From the NCBI RefSeq assembly GCF_004340785.1, contig NZ_SLXS01000002.1, forward strand, positions 372,001 to 436,000: DNA of 64,000 bases, read 5' to 3'. Position numbers and translations under genes: made by a program. Shown one piece after another: positions 42,773 to 51,843 of the stretch (within the stretch, counting starts at the first letter, position 1; every line of letters starts with the position of its first letter). Origin of the DNA: Tumebacillus sp. BK434. GTDB taxonomy: Bacteria; Bacillota; Bacilli; Tumebacillales; Tumebacillaceae. The notes beneath the pieces were generated by a model. It made no database searches. It saw nothing but the letters and a program-made list of their open reading frames with translations, and was not told the origin of the DNA.

Positions 42773-45034
42773 ATGACGATTAAACTCCACCGCGATTATG
42801 GTCAGGAATGTACTCGATTGGCTGATACGAAAGGCTACATTGAGTACGTCCTGCATGAGAGCGAGCACAACGAGAAAGCGTTTCGCGAAAACATCAAGGA
42901 GGCCTACGCCAATCTCAACTCGCTCGACGGGTCGGAAGGCTATATCGCGCTGCTGACCAACGTGCAATTCTTTGAAATGACGAGAAGCAACATTCGCCAA
43001 CTGCAACAAGTGCAGCAGAAGCCTTACTTCTGCCGGATCGACATCAAGCCGGACGACACGGAGCGCGTCCAGCCGCTCTACATCGGCAAGGCGTCCTTGT
43101 TCCGCCCGGACACGCAGGAGCCGGTCATCGTCGACTGGCGCTCGCCGGTCGCCAACGTCTACTACGAAGGCCGCATCGGCGCGGTCACTTACGAGACGGC
43201 CACCGGCACGGAGCAGGCCGAGTTGCACTTGAAACGCCAATACACCATCGAAGACGGCACACTGCACGACTTCCGCGACATCGACATCACGACGCGCGAC
43301 GAACTGCTCCAGGAATCGCTCGGCGGCAGTGCGGACAGCCGGTTGAAAGACATCGTGTCGACGATCCAGGAAGAGCAGAACCGCGTCATCCGCGCCGACA
43401 TGCACCGCCCGATGATCGTCCAAGGGGCGGCCGGGAGCGGAAAGACCACCATCGCCTTACATCGCATCGCCTACCTCATCTACACGTACGGGGATCGTTT
43501 TAATCCCGACCAGTTCATGATCTTGGCCCCGCACCAGCTGTTCCTGAAATACATCGCCGACGTCCTGCCGGAGTTGGGCGTGGAAGCGGTCCGCCAGACC
43601 ACCTACCTCGATTTTGTGCAGGAGAACATCGGCAAGAAGCTCAAGCTGACCGACCCGAATGAAAGGCTGTTCCGCTTTTTGGAAGGCGGCGGCGATGCCG
43701 ATCTGCTGCGTTTCGTCTCCCGCTTCAAAGGGTCGGCCGTGTACAAGCAACTGATCGACACCTACCTCGCAGACGTGGTGCTGCGCACGAAGCCGGAGCG
43801 GGACTGCAAGCTCGGCAAGCGCGTGATCGCCGGTGCCGAAGAAGTCGCGAAGTTCATCCGCGAAGACTATGCGCACATGCCGCTCTACAAGCGGGTAGAG
43901 AAAGTGCGCAAGATCCTGCAGGACCGCTTGAAAGTGAAAAAGAAGCAGCTGCTCAAAGACATCCACGACCACTACGACGAGCGGCTGGAAGTCGCCCTCT
44001 CGCTGCAAGATCCGGCCCGGCGCAAAGCGAAAGTGGTCAAGCTGATGGACGACCGCGAGAAGCTCTTAAAACGGGTGGAAGCGGACGCCAAAACGCTGGT
44101 CAAAGAGTACATGGCGCAGTTTGGAAAAATGGACCTGGCCGCGCACTACCGGGAGTTTCTGCAGCGGGACGACCTGCTGTCCACGGAGATGTCAGAAGCT
44201 GAGCTGCGCTATTTGCAGGAGCATTCCCTAGGCTTGCTCGGCAAGAAGCGGATGGAGCTGGAAGACACGGCAGCGCTCCTGTACCTGCAGCATCAGCTGT
44301 ACGGGCTGCTGACCGAAATGAAAGTGCGCAACCTCGTGATCGACGAAGCGCAAGACTATAGCATTTTCCAACTGCTCGCCTTGAAAGCGGTGCTCGGCTC
44401 GGAGATGTTCACGATCCTCGGAGACTTGTCGCAAGGGATCCATTCCTACCGCGGCGTGGAAAGCTGGGAGGCGGTGCTGCAGACGGTGTTCCCGGGCGGG
44501 AACTGCCAGTACCTCGTGCTGGAGCAGAGCTACCGGACGACGGTGGAGATCATGAACCTCGCCAACCGTGTGATCGTGCATTCACAGACCCCTGGCCTCG
44601 TGCTCGCCAAGCCGGTCGTGCGCCACGGAGACGAGCCGCGCCAGGCGGTGTTCGCGGAGCAACAAGAGCTGGTCGCAGAGCTGCTTGCGGACGTGGCGCA
44701 CCTGAAGGCGGACGGGATGAACTCGATCGCCGTGATCGGCAAAACGATGGCGGAGTGCAAGCAGATCAAAAAATGGATCGATGCGCTCGGCACCGAGCTG
44801 TCGGTCACCGTGCTCGATGAGAAGGAAGACTATTCCGGCCACGATCTGGTCATCGTGCCGTCATACGTGGTGAAGGGGCTGGAGTTTGACGCGGTGTTTA
44901 TCGTCAGTCTGGACGAGGAGTACACGACCGCTGAGCTCGATGTGAAGCTGCTCTATGTCGCGATGACCCGACCTCTGCACCGCATGTTTGTCTATTCGAT
45001 GGCCGGGAAGACGCAGCTGTTGGATCTTTTATAA
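42773..45034 (+). CDS. helD: HelD, RNA polymerase recycling helicase-like ATPase (copy 1)
   Basis: Protein of 753 residues with AAAGGGGGAAAG upstream. An N-terminal coiled arm (HESEHNEKAFRENIKEAYANL) is followed by superfamily 1A motifs: Walker A VQGAAGSGKTTIALHR (near 217), Walker B VIDEAQDYS, motif III LGDLSQGIHSYRG, motif IV EQSYRTTVEIM and the C-terminal VVKGLEFDAVFI and YVAMTR. HelD inserts into RNA polymerase, removes stalled nucleic acid and recycles the enzyme. A paralogue lies 9 kb downstream. Confidence 0.93.
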   Translation: MTIKLHRDYGQECTRLADTKGYIEYVLHESEHNEKAFRENIKEAYANLNSLDGSEGYIALLTNVQFFEMTRSNIRQLQQVQQKPYFCRIDIKPDDTERVQPLYIGKASLFRPDTQEPVIVDWRSPVANVYYEGRIGAVTYETATGTEQAELHLKRQYTIEDGTLHDFRDIDITTRDELLQESLGGSADSRLKDIVSTIQEEQNRVIRADMHRPMIVQGAAGSGKTTIALHRIAYLIYTYGDRFNPDQFMILAPHQLFLKYIADVLPELGVEAVRQTTYLDFVQENIGKKLKLTDPNERLFRFLEGGGDADLLRFVSRFKGSAVYKQLIDTYLADVVLRTKPERDCKLGKRVIAGAEEVAKFIREDYAHMPLYKRVEKVRKILQDRLKVKKKQLLKDIHDHYDERLEVALSLQDPARRKAKVVKLMDDREKLLKRVEADAKTLVKEYMAQFGKMDLAAHYREFLQRDDLLSTEMSEAELRYLQEHSLGLLGKKRMELEDTAALLYLQHQLYGLLTEMKVRNLVIDEAQDYSIFQLLALKAVLGSEMFTILGDLSQGIHSYRGVESWEAVLQTVFPGGNCQYLVLEQSYRTTVEIMNLANRVIVHSQTPGLVLAKPVVRHGDEPRQAVFAEQQELVAELLADVAHLKADGMNSIAVIGKTMAECKQIKKWIDALGTELSVTVLDEKEDYSGHDLVIVPSYVVKGLEFDAVFIVSLDEEYTTAELDVKLLYVAMTRPLHRMFVYSMAGKTQLLDLL

Positions 45035-45051
45035 AGAAAAGGTGGGGGCTG

Positions 45052-45615
45052 ATGGAAGTGAAAAAACGCGAACGGTGGGCGCTCTTGCTGGTGCTGGTGC
45101 TGACCGTCTTGTTCGGCGGGCTGTACTTCGCCGAGCGTTCGGAAAATGCCAAGTTGTGGTGGCTGATGAACCAAAACGAAGCGAATCAGTTTTTTCCAGC
45201 GCTCGCTTATCTGCAGGATTGGGAAGCCCGGCTGGACAGCAGCATGCCATTCCCCCCTGAAATCCTGCAAGCAAATCGGGATTCACTCTCGCGATCAGCC
45301 CTCTCGCTGCAGGAGGTGGTTACTTTCCGTTCCTACCTGTTCGACGAGGACGCGTTCAAACACCCGTCCCATCTGACAGACTTCATGCTCCGCACCGACC
45401 GCCAGCTCTCGGCGATGATCGACGGGGGCGGGCAAGAGTATGTTGCGGATATAAAAGCAACACTGCACAAGATCAACGCCGTCACCCGCGAGGTGTACAA
45501 CTTCGACTCGGGCCTGACCAGTGAGCAGTGGGATGAACTGCGCGAGATCGGATTTTTGCAAGATCAGCGTCTGGTCGACTGGTATACAAAAGTAGAAGCC
45601 GCCATAGCCCCCTAG
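45052..45615 (+). CDS. Membrane-anchored protein of unknown function
   Basis: Protein of 187 residues, starting 17 bp after the HelD gene with AAAGGTGGGGG just upstream. A single N-terminal membrane anchor (about 9-27, after KKRER) is followed by an extracellular helical domain with no Cys and many acidic and aromatic residues (for example LAYLQDWEARLDSS and SEQWDELREIGFLQDQ). It is probably co-transcribed with helD. No family recognised. Confidence 0.75.
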   Translation: MEVKKRERWALLLVLVLTVLFGGLYFAERSENAKLWWLMNQNEANQFFPALAYLQDWEARLDSSMPFPPEILQANRDSLSRSALSLQEVVTFRSYLFDEDAFKHPSHLTDFMLRTDRQLSAMIDGGGQEYVADIKATLHKINAVTREVYNFDSGLTSEQWDELREIGFLQDQRLVDWYTKVEAAIAP

Positions 45616-45638
45616 CGCAGATGCGCAGGGGGCTTTTT
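45606..45638 (+). terminator. Terminator overlapping the stop codon
   Basis: Stem AGCCCCCT/AGGGGGCT extended by an inner GCGCA/TGCGC pairing, then T5. The TAG stop at 45613-45615 lies within the hairpin. Confidence 0.9.
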
Positions 45639-45648
45639 CTTGCGGTGG

Positions 45649-47568
45649 TCAGAGCATCACTTTTTTCAACTGCGACAAATAGCGGCCGCGGATCAGGAAA
45701 AAGTAGAGCAACTGCGCGGCGGCGAAGAAGCAGATGCCGATCAGCGCGGAGCCGATGATGCTGGTCAGGCTGAATTCGCTTTTGAGCAGGTTCAGGCAGA
45801 TCAGCGTCTGCAGGGCGGAGATCAGCACCGGGATGAAGAACAGGGCGGCCATCTGGATGGTCGCGGCGCGCTGCATCTCGCGGACGCTGACCCCGATCTT
45901 CGACAGGGCGCGGTAGGAGATCTGGTCCTGCTGCAGGTCGGTGTACAGGCGGAAATGCAGGAAGGAGGCGGTCGACAAGGAGAAGATGCCGGCGATAAAT
46001 GACCCGATGAACATCAGCAGGCTGGCCAGCTCCTTCACGCCCATGTACGTCTCGGCGCGCGAGAACAGCAAGCCGTGCGCTCCGTCTTGGTCGAGCAAGT
46101 CGCGGTTCTCCTGCACCCATCGCTTGCCGAGCACGACTTCCTGCGCGTCTGATGCGGGCAGTTTGCCCGTCGACCAGGCCGGGATGTTGAAGTAGATCGT
46201 CAGGCTGTCCCGCGACTCCGACTCCAGGGCGGCATCGCGCAGCTTGGCAAAGTCGGCATCGGACAGGATGAGATACAGTCCGTACTGCTCGATCTTGGCG
46301 GCGGATCGCTCCGTGATCTGCAGCTGCAGATCACCCGGGCTGGTCGTCACCCGGTCGGGCGGTTCGATGGCGTTATCGGAAGCGCCTTGGACGAGCGCTG
46401 CTTCCCCGTGGCGCAAAGGCGCAAGCGGCGGGTAGTCCAGCGCGGCGGCGAGCTTGTTGAACTCCGATACGGACAGGAACTCCGGGTAGAGGTTGTCCAC
46501 CTCGACCACCCGGGCATGGAAGCTGTTGACCGGGATCGCCTGATACTCGAGCCCGGCCTGTTCCAGCTTGGCTTTGAGCTGTTGCACCTCTTGTTCCCAG
46601 GCATCCGGCGAGTTGGCCAGATAGGTCAGCTCGACCGGATTCTTGCGGTAGACTTCTTCGTTTTGCTGTTTCAAAGCGAGCACGATGCCAAACGAGGAGC
46701 AGGCCATCGTCATCACGATCGTGACGAGGAAAAACATCCGGGCGTTGTCTTTGATCTTGTACGCCATCTCCGACACCCAGAGCAGGTGCGCCCCGCCCCA
46801 GACGAAACGGAGGTTTTGCTTCAGCAGGCGCATGAAAAAGACGCTGAGTTGGCTGAAGAACAGATAGGTGCCCCACATGCCCAGCACGAGGATCGGCAGG
46901 AGGGTGATGCCGGTCAGGTCGGTGGTCAGCAGATACAGAGCGGTGCCGAGCGCCAGCACACAGAGCAGCGACCAGAACCAGGACGCTTTCGGCTCCGGCT
47001 TCGGCTTGTGGCTGCCTTGGAGCAGGTCGAGCACTTTCGACTTGCGCACCAAAGCGACGGCGAGCAGCGAGATCGAAAGAAACAGGGCGAAAAAGGCGCC
47101 CGCCGTCAACAGCACCGCTTCCCAGGACAGGTAAAACGGCAGCTCGTTCATCTCCAGCGCATAGGCGCCGAGCAGCAGAAACAGCTTGGACAGCACCAGC
47201 CCGGCCGCGATGCCGATCACGATCGAGGCGGCGCCGATGATCAGGTTCTCCAGCAAGAGCAGCGTGTTGATCTGGCGCCCGGAAGCGCCGAGAATGGTCA
47301 GGACGCCAAACTCTTTTTGCCGCACTTTCAGAAACGAGGAGATCGAATAGAGGACAAATAAAAATGAGACGGCAAAAATTACATACTCGCCCGCTTTCAT
47401 CCCGAGCTTCGCGCTGCCGCCAATGTTTGACGCTTCGAGGCCGGGATGAAAGTAAAACATCGCATACATGAAAAAGATCATCACCGCAAACGCGCTGCTC
47501 AAGAGATAGGCGGAGTAGGCGCGCAGGTTGCGCCGGACGTTGTTAGAGGCGAACTGCAGAAAATTCAT
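45649..47568 (-). CDS. BceB-type ABC transporter permease
   Basis: Protein of 639 residues with the BceB layout: TM1 near 20-40, three TMs of the first FtsX domain (about 55-165), further TMs to about 310, a large extracellular domain of about 210 residues (about 315-525) and three C-terminal TMs. GGAGGGGACGCC precedes the ATG. It forms, with the overlapping ATPase, a peptide-antibiotic detoxification transporter that also signals to a BceS-type kinase. The cell-wall peptide sensed (bacitracin, lantibiotic or other) cannot be predicted. Confidence 0.92.
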   Translation of the reverse strand: MNFLQFASNNVRRNLRAYSAYLLSSAFAVMIFFMYAMFYFHPGLEASNIGGSAKLGMKAGEYVIFAVSFLFVLYSISSFLKVRQKEFGVLTILGASGRQINTLLLLENLIIGAASIVIGIAAGLVLSKLFLLLGAYALEMNELPFYLSWEAVLLTAGAFFALFLSISLLAVALVRKSKVLDLLQGSHKPKPEPKASWFWSLLCVLALGTALYLLTTDLTGITLLPILVLGMWGTYLFFSQLSVFFMRLLKQNLRFVWGGAHLLWVSEMAYKIKDNARMFFLVTIVMTMACSSFGIVLALKQQNEEVYRKNPVELTYLANSPDAWEQEVQQLKAKLEQAGLEYQAIPVNSFHARVVEVDNLYPEFLSVSEFNKLAAALDYPPLAPLRHGEAALVQGASDNAIEPPDRVTTSPGDLQLQITERSAAKIEQYGLYLILSDADFAKLRDAALESESRDSLTIYFNIPAWSTGKLPASDAQEVVLGKRWVQENRDLLDQDGAHGLLFSRAETYMGVKELASLLMFIGSFIAGIFSLSTASFLHFRLYTDLQQDQISYRALSKIGVSVREMQRAATIQMAALFFIPVLISALQTLICLNLLKSEFSLTSIIGSALIGICFFAAAQLLYFFLIRGRYLSQLKKVML

Positions 47569-48313
47569 GGGCGTCCCCTCCTAAAAACGACAGCATGTTG
47601 AGAATCTCTTGGAAAAAGGTCTGCCGGCTCGCCCCGCGGTGAATCTCGTTGATCAACTGGCCGTCTTTTAAAAACAAGACGCGGTGGCAGTAGCTCGCCG
47701 CCAACGGGTCGTGCGTGACGAGCAGGGTGGTCGTGCCTTCGCTGCGATTCATCGTCGCCATCGCTTCCATCACGCTTTTCGACGACTTGGAGTCGAGCGC
47801 CCCGGTCGGCTCATCGGCGAGCAACAGCGACGGGCGGTGAATGACGGCGCGGGCGATCGCGGCGCGCTGGCGCTGGCCGCCGGAGACTTCGAAGGTGCGC
47901 TTGTTCAGGATGTCGGTGATGTTCAGCCGCTCGGCGATCTCATGTAGCTTGGTCTGCATGTCGCGGACGTTGTGGCGGTCGAGCGTCAGGGGCAGGACGA
48001 TGTTTTCGGCCAGGGTCAGGGTGTCGAGCAGGTTGAAGTCCTGAAAGACGAAGCCGAGGTTGCGGCGGCGGAACACGGCGAGCTTGTTTTTGCGCAGGTG
48101 GTACGGGTTGCTGCCGTTGATCAGCACATCGCCTGACGTCGGGGTGTCGATCGTCGAGAGCAGATTGAGCAAGGTGGTCTTGCCGCTGCCCGACGGGCCC
48201 ATGATGCCGACGAACTCACCCTTTGGCACGGAGAAAGTGATATCGGACAAGGCGCGGTACGAGACGTTGCCTTCGTAGATTTTGCTGACGTTTTGCACGT
48301 GAAGCAGTTCCAT
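47543..48313 (-). CDS. BceA-type ABC transporter ATP-binding protein
   Basis: Protein of 256 residues with AAAGGAG before the ATG. Walker A is GPSGSGKTTLLN, the Q-loop is in VFQDFNLL, the signature is VSGGQRQRAAIARA, Walker B is LLLADEPTGALD and the H-loop is VTHDP. It overlaps the permease gene by 26 bp. Its promoter region carries a BceR-type dyad at the end of the kinase gene, so it is probably induced through the adjacent two-component system. Confidence 0.95.
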   Translation of the reverse strand: MELLHVQNVSKIYEGNVSYRALSDITFSVPKGEFVGIMGPSGSGKTTLLNLLSTIDTPTSGDVLINGSNPYHLRKNKLAVFRRRNLGFVFQDFNLLDTLTLAENIVLPLTLDRHNVRDMQTKLHEIAERLNITDILNKRTFEVSGGQRQRAAIARAVIHRPSLLLADEPTGALDSKSSKSVMEAMATMNRSEGTTTLLVTHDPLAASYCHRVLFLKDGQLINEIHRGASRQTFFQEILNMLSFLGGDAHEFSAVRL

Positions 48314-48405
48314 CTTTCCAGCTCCTTTCCGGAATGGTTCCGGTTGATAGCTCTACTGTACAGGAGATGTACGGTCTGGAACTATCGAGCAACCTTGCAA
48401 CAACC

Positions 48406-48419
48406 TTACATCGGTGTAA
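48406..48419 (-). promoter_or_regulatory. BceR-type binding site
   Basis: TTACA-TCGG-TGTAA is an exact match to the inverted repeat TNACA-N4-TGTAA described for BceR-like regulators. It lies about 90 bp before the BceA-type gene and includes the stop codon of the kinase gene. TACAGT nearer the gene (about 48348) is a plausible -10 without a good -35, as expected for an activated promoter. Confidence 0.7.
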
Positions 48420-49395
48420 GGTTGTGAAAGCAAAGCCGGACCGTCGTGCCCTGCCCCGGCTCCGAGTCCAGCTCGACGGTGTGGCCGAGGCGGTCGCAGA
48501 TCTGTTTGACGAGGTACAGCCCCATGCCGGTCGACTCGGGAAAACGGCGGCCGTTTTCGCCGGTGAAGTAAGCGTCGAACACGCGCTTGTGATCCTGCAC
48601 GGGGATGCCGACGCCCTGGTCGGCCACTTCCAGAAAGGCGATCCGGCCGAGCCGGTGTGCGCGGAGCGTGACTTTGCCGCCCGTGTCGGCCGAATAGCGC
48701 ACGGCATTGGTGACGAGCTGGCCGAGCAGAAATCCGAGCCATTTTTCATCGGAGTAGACGAGCAGATCGGAGGGGATCTGCAATTCCGGGAAGATGCGGC
48801 TGCGGATGAAGTACGCTTTGTGCTCGTTGATTACGTTGCGGGCGAGCTGCTGCAAGGAGACAGGCTCGACGTGGAAGTCGTGCTCAAAGGCGTCGAGGCG
48901 CGAGGTGTACAGCACCGTCTCCAAGCCTTGGCGCAGGCGCTCCGTCTCTTCGCGGATGCTGTGAAAGATCGGCTCGTCCTCCTCTTGAATCGTCAGGTGG
49001 ATCACCGAGAGCGGCGTCTTCATGCCGTGCACCCACTGGTTGATAAACGTCACATGGTCGCGAATCCGCCGCTCGTAGCTGTGCAGTTCGCTCTGGTACT
49101 GGCGGTACTGGGTGCGGAGCAGCTCGTCCAGCGCTTCGGCCGCCGGAGCGTCGCCGAGATCTTGAATCGAGTGGTCGAGCGTGCTGACCGGACTTTGCAG
49201 CCGCTGGTAAAAGGCGGCGAGTCGCCAGTAGCGCCAGGCGAGATAGAGCAGGAGCAGGCAGAAGGTCAACAGCGCATCATACAGCGCCAGCCAGACGTCG
49301 AGGCGCCCGGACAGACCGAGCAGGAGCAAGGTGACGCCGAGCTGGGCGAGGTAGAGCAGGCAGAGCGGGGCGTGGTCGCGGAGAAATAGCTTCAT
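48406..49395 (-). CDS. BceS-type intramembrane-sensing histidine kinase
   Basis: Protein of 329 residues. Two TM helices (about 11-29 and 37-56) are separated by only a few residues, the hallmark of intramembrane-sensing kinases that read the flux state of a Bce transporter. The phospho-acceptor is His123 in VHGMKTPLSVI. HATPase boxes are LVTNAVRYS, DQGVGIP and STGMGLYLV. The start follows the regulator gene by 2 bp. The stop lies within the BceR-type site that precedes the ABC genes. Confidence 0.93.
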   Translation of the reverse strand: MKLFLRDHAPLCLLYLAQLGVTLLLLGLSGRLDVWLALYDALLTFCLLLLYLAWRYWRLAAFYQRLQSPVSTLDHSIQDLGDAPAAEALDELLRTQYRQYQSELHSYERRIRDHVTFINQWVHGMKTPLSVIHLTIQEEDEPIFHSIREETERLRQGLETVLYTSRLDAFEHDFHVEPVSLQQLARNVINEHKAYFIRSRIFPELQIPSDLLVYSDEKWLGFLLGQLVTNAVRYSADTGGKVTLRAHRLGRIAFLEVADQGVGIPVQDHKRVFDAYFTGENGRRFPESTGMGLYLVKQICDRLGHTVELDSEPGQGTTVRLCFHNLTPM

Positions 49396-49397
49396 CG

Positions 49398-50099
49398 CTA
49401 TACCCCTGCCGTCCAGTTCACCCGCAGCAGGTAGCCGTTGCCGCGCACCGTTTCGATCGCGTTCTCGATGCCGAGCTCTTTGAGTTTTTTGCGGACGCGG
49501 GTGATGTAGACGTTCAGCGTGTTGTCATCGACATAGACCCCGTCGTCCCAGAGCTGGCTGAGCAGCAGGTCGCGGGAGACGACGCGGTCGCGGCGTTCGA
49601 GCAGGGTCTGCAGGAGCAGCGCTTCTTTGGCGGCCAGTTCAACCGACCGCTCGTCGAAGCTGAGTTTGAGCCGCTCCGGGAAGAGCTGCAGCCCGTCCGC
49701 CGCCACGGTCTGCTCTTTCTGCACAGAAGCGTACGAGCCGTAGGCGCGGCGCAGTTGGGAGTTGATCTTGGCGAGCACGACCTCATAGTGAAAGGGCTTG
49801 GTGATGTAGTCGTCCGCGCCGTTCTCCAGCGCCATCACCTGATCCATCTTGCCGTCGCGGGCGGAGAGGAACAGGATCGGGCAGCGCGAGAGCAGGCGGA
49901 TCTGGCGGCACCAGTAGTAGCCGTCGAACTTGGGCAGGTTCACATCGAGCAAAACAAGGTCGGGTTGCACCTGCTCGAACACGGCGAGCACGGCGCTGAA
50001 ATCGGTCGTTTGCACGGCCTGATAGCCGTATTTTTCGAGATGGGAGGCCAGCAGCCCGGCGATTTTTTTGTCATCTTCGACGATGAGGATTTTGAACAT
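49398..50099 (-). CDS. BceR-type OmpR-family response regulator
   Basis: Protein of 233 residues with AAAGGAGATGTCC before the ATG. The receiver has EDD (9-10), phospho-acceptor Asp52 (LVLLDVNLPKFDG), LSARDGK and ITKPFHYEV. The C-terminal winged helix ends with DDNTLNVYITRVRKKLKE and IETVRGNGYLLRV. First gene of a regulator-kinase pair upstream of the ABC genes. The terminator of the preceding DHA2 gene lies only 25 bp before it, so its promoter must be inside that gene's 3' end or expression depends on read-through. Confidence 0.94.
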   Translation of the reverse strand: MFKILIVEDDKKIAGLLASHLEKYGYQAVQTTDFSAVLAVFEQVQPDLVLLDVNLPKFDGYYWCRQIRLLSRCPILFLSARDGKMDQVMALENGADDYITKPFHYEVVLAKINSQLRRAYGSYASVQKEQTVAADGLQLFPERLKLSFDERSVELAAKEALLLQTLLERRDRVVSRDLLLSQLWDDGVYVDDNTLNVYITRVRKKLKELGIENAIETVRGNGYLLRVNWTAGV

Positions 50100-50123
50100 C
50101 GGACATCTCCTTTCCGCCGCTTG

Positions 50124-50153
50124 TAAAAGAAGACCGGCACAGGGCCGGTCTTC
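50124..50153 (-). terminator. Terminator of the leftward DHA2 gene
   Basis: A 10-bp perfect stem (GAAGACCGGC/GCCGGTCTTC) with a 5-nt loop. On the minus strand it is followed by TTTTAC. Confidence 0.85.
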
Positions 50154-50156
50154 AGC

Positions 50157-51662
50157 TTAGCTGTCTCGTTTTTGATCGAGCAGGCGCGCATTGCCCATCG
50201 CCAGGGCGAAGGCGAACGCGAGCGCTGCGGCCAGCACCGTCCAGAGGAAGGTGGTGGCGATCGACGAGGAGAGCGCGTCGGTGATTTTATCCAAGATCGG
50301 TGCGGGGATCTCTGCGCGCGCTGCCGGAGAGAGGATGGCGCGCGGGTCGTTGCTGGTGCCGCCCGGGGCCTGGCCCATGCCGGCGAACGTCTCTTCGAGC
50401 TTGGCGGTGAAGGCGTTGCGCTGGATGATCCCGAAGATCGAGATGCCAAGCGTCATGCCGAGCGTCCGCAGGAAGGAGTTGGTCGACGTCGCCTGCCCGC
50501 GCTGGCGCATATCCATGCCGTGCACGGCCGCAGCAGGCAGCACGGAGAAGCCGAATCCGACCCCGAAACCGGTGATCACCATGTACAAGGTGAGCAGCAG
50601 GTTGGTCGTGTCCGGGCTCAGCGTGGACAGCAGGTACGTGCCGAGCAGGAACAAAAGCCCTGAGAAGACCATCACGGTGCGGTAGGGCAGCTTGCCGGTG
50701 ATCACGCCGCCAAGCGATGCGGCGATGACCGAGCCGACCGTCATCGGCAGCAGGATCAGGCCGGAGTTGGTCGCCGAGCCGCCCATGACGCCTTGGACGA
50801 AGATCGGGATGTAGATCGTGGCGACGATAAACGCCGCGCCGGAGAACACGCCGACCATGTTCGAGGTGAAGAACAGGCGGCGTTTGAACATGCCAAAGGA
50901 GATGATCGGCTCTTCCGCTTTGCGCTCGACGAGCAGGAAGAGCAGGGTCAGCACGGCAAAGCCGGCGAACAGGGACAGGATCTGCGCCGAGCCCCAGGCG
51001 TACTGGTTGCCGCCGAGCTCGAGCCCGAACATCAGGCAGATGACGGCGCCGATCAGCGTCAGCGCGCCGAAGTAGTCGATCTTCTGCTTGGAGTGTTCGA
51101 CCGACTCTTTGTAGTAGACGGCGATCAGGATCAGGGACAGGATGCCGACCGGGATGTTGACGTAGAACACCCAGTGCCAGGAGATGCCTTCGGTGATCCA
51201 GGCGCCGAGCAGCGGGCCGAAGATGCTCGACGTGCCGAAGACCGCGCCAAACAGGCCGGTCATCTTCCCGCGCTGCGCCGGCGGGAAGAGGTCAAAGATG
51301 ATCGTGAAGGCGATCGGCATCAAGGCGCCGCCGCCGATGCCTTGGATCGCGCGGTAGACCGCGAGCTGCGTCATCGTCTGCGCGAGACCGCAGAGGATCG
51401 AGCCGGCGAGGAAGACGATCAGGCCGAAGATGAAGAAGCGCTTGCGGCCGTACATGTCGGACAGTTTGCCGAAGATCGGCATGCCGGCCATCGAAGCGAC
51501 GAGGTAGGCGGACGTGACCCAGACGAACTGCTCCAGACCGCCGAGATCTCCGACGATGCTGCCCATCGCCGTCGCCACGATCGTGTTGTCCATCGCAGCC
51601 ATCAAAATGCCGAGCAGCAGGCCTGCAACGACAAAGCTCATTTTGCTTTCTCTTGCCACCAT
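50157..51662 (-). CDS. DHA2-family (EmrB/QacA) multidrug MFS transporter
   Basis: Protein of 501 residues from ATG 51662, chosen because GAGAGG lies about 10 bp upstream; the frame is open for 32 more codons without a better site. Fourteen TMs. Family motifs: MAAMDNTIVATAMGSIV in TM1, GKLSDMYGRKRFFIFGL (motif A) and YRAIQGIGGGALMPIAFTI. It is a proton-driven multidrug exporter, a second member of the family in this window. It lies just upstream of the Bce module on the same strand. Confidence 0.93.
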   Translation of the reverse strand: MVARESKMSFVVAGLLLGILMAAMDNTIVATAMGSIVGDLGGLEQFVWVTSAYLVASMAGMPIFGKLSDMYGRKRFFIFGLIVFLAGSILCGLAQTMTQLAVYRAIQGIGGGALMPIAFTIIFDLFPPAQRGKMTGLFGAVFGTSSIFGPLLGAWITEGISWHWVFYVNIPVGILSLILIAVYYKESVEHSKQKIDYFGALTLIGAVICLMFGLELGGNQYAWGSAQILSLFAGFAVLTLLFLLVERKAEEPIISFGMFKRRLFFTSNMVGVFSGAAFIVATIYIPIFVQGVMGGSATNSGLILLPMTVGSVIAASLGGVITGKLPYRTVMVFSGLLFLLGTYLLSTLSPDTTNLLLTLYMVITGFGVGFGFSVLPAAAVHGMDMRQRGQATSTNSFLRTLGMTLGISIFGIIQRNAFTAKLEETFAGMGQAPGGTSNDPRAILSPAARAEIPAPILDKITDALSSSIATTFLWTVLAAALAFAFALAMGNARLLDQKRDS

Positions 51663-51843
51663 AAGATAACGACCTCTCATTCCGTAGTTGTATAGAGGAA
51701 AAAAACGGGTACGATTTCCAGACGATTTATTATAGCCTTTGCCAAGATGTGCCTGCAACTGCCGCGGACGTGGTAAAACTAGCTTTTTACTGGTATCCTA
51801 TTAGACATGACAACACACCGAATCAAACAGGAGGTACCAGACC

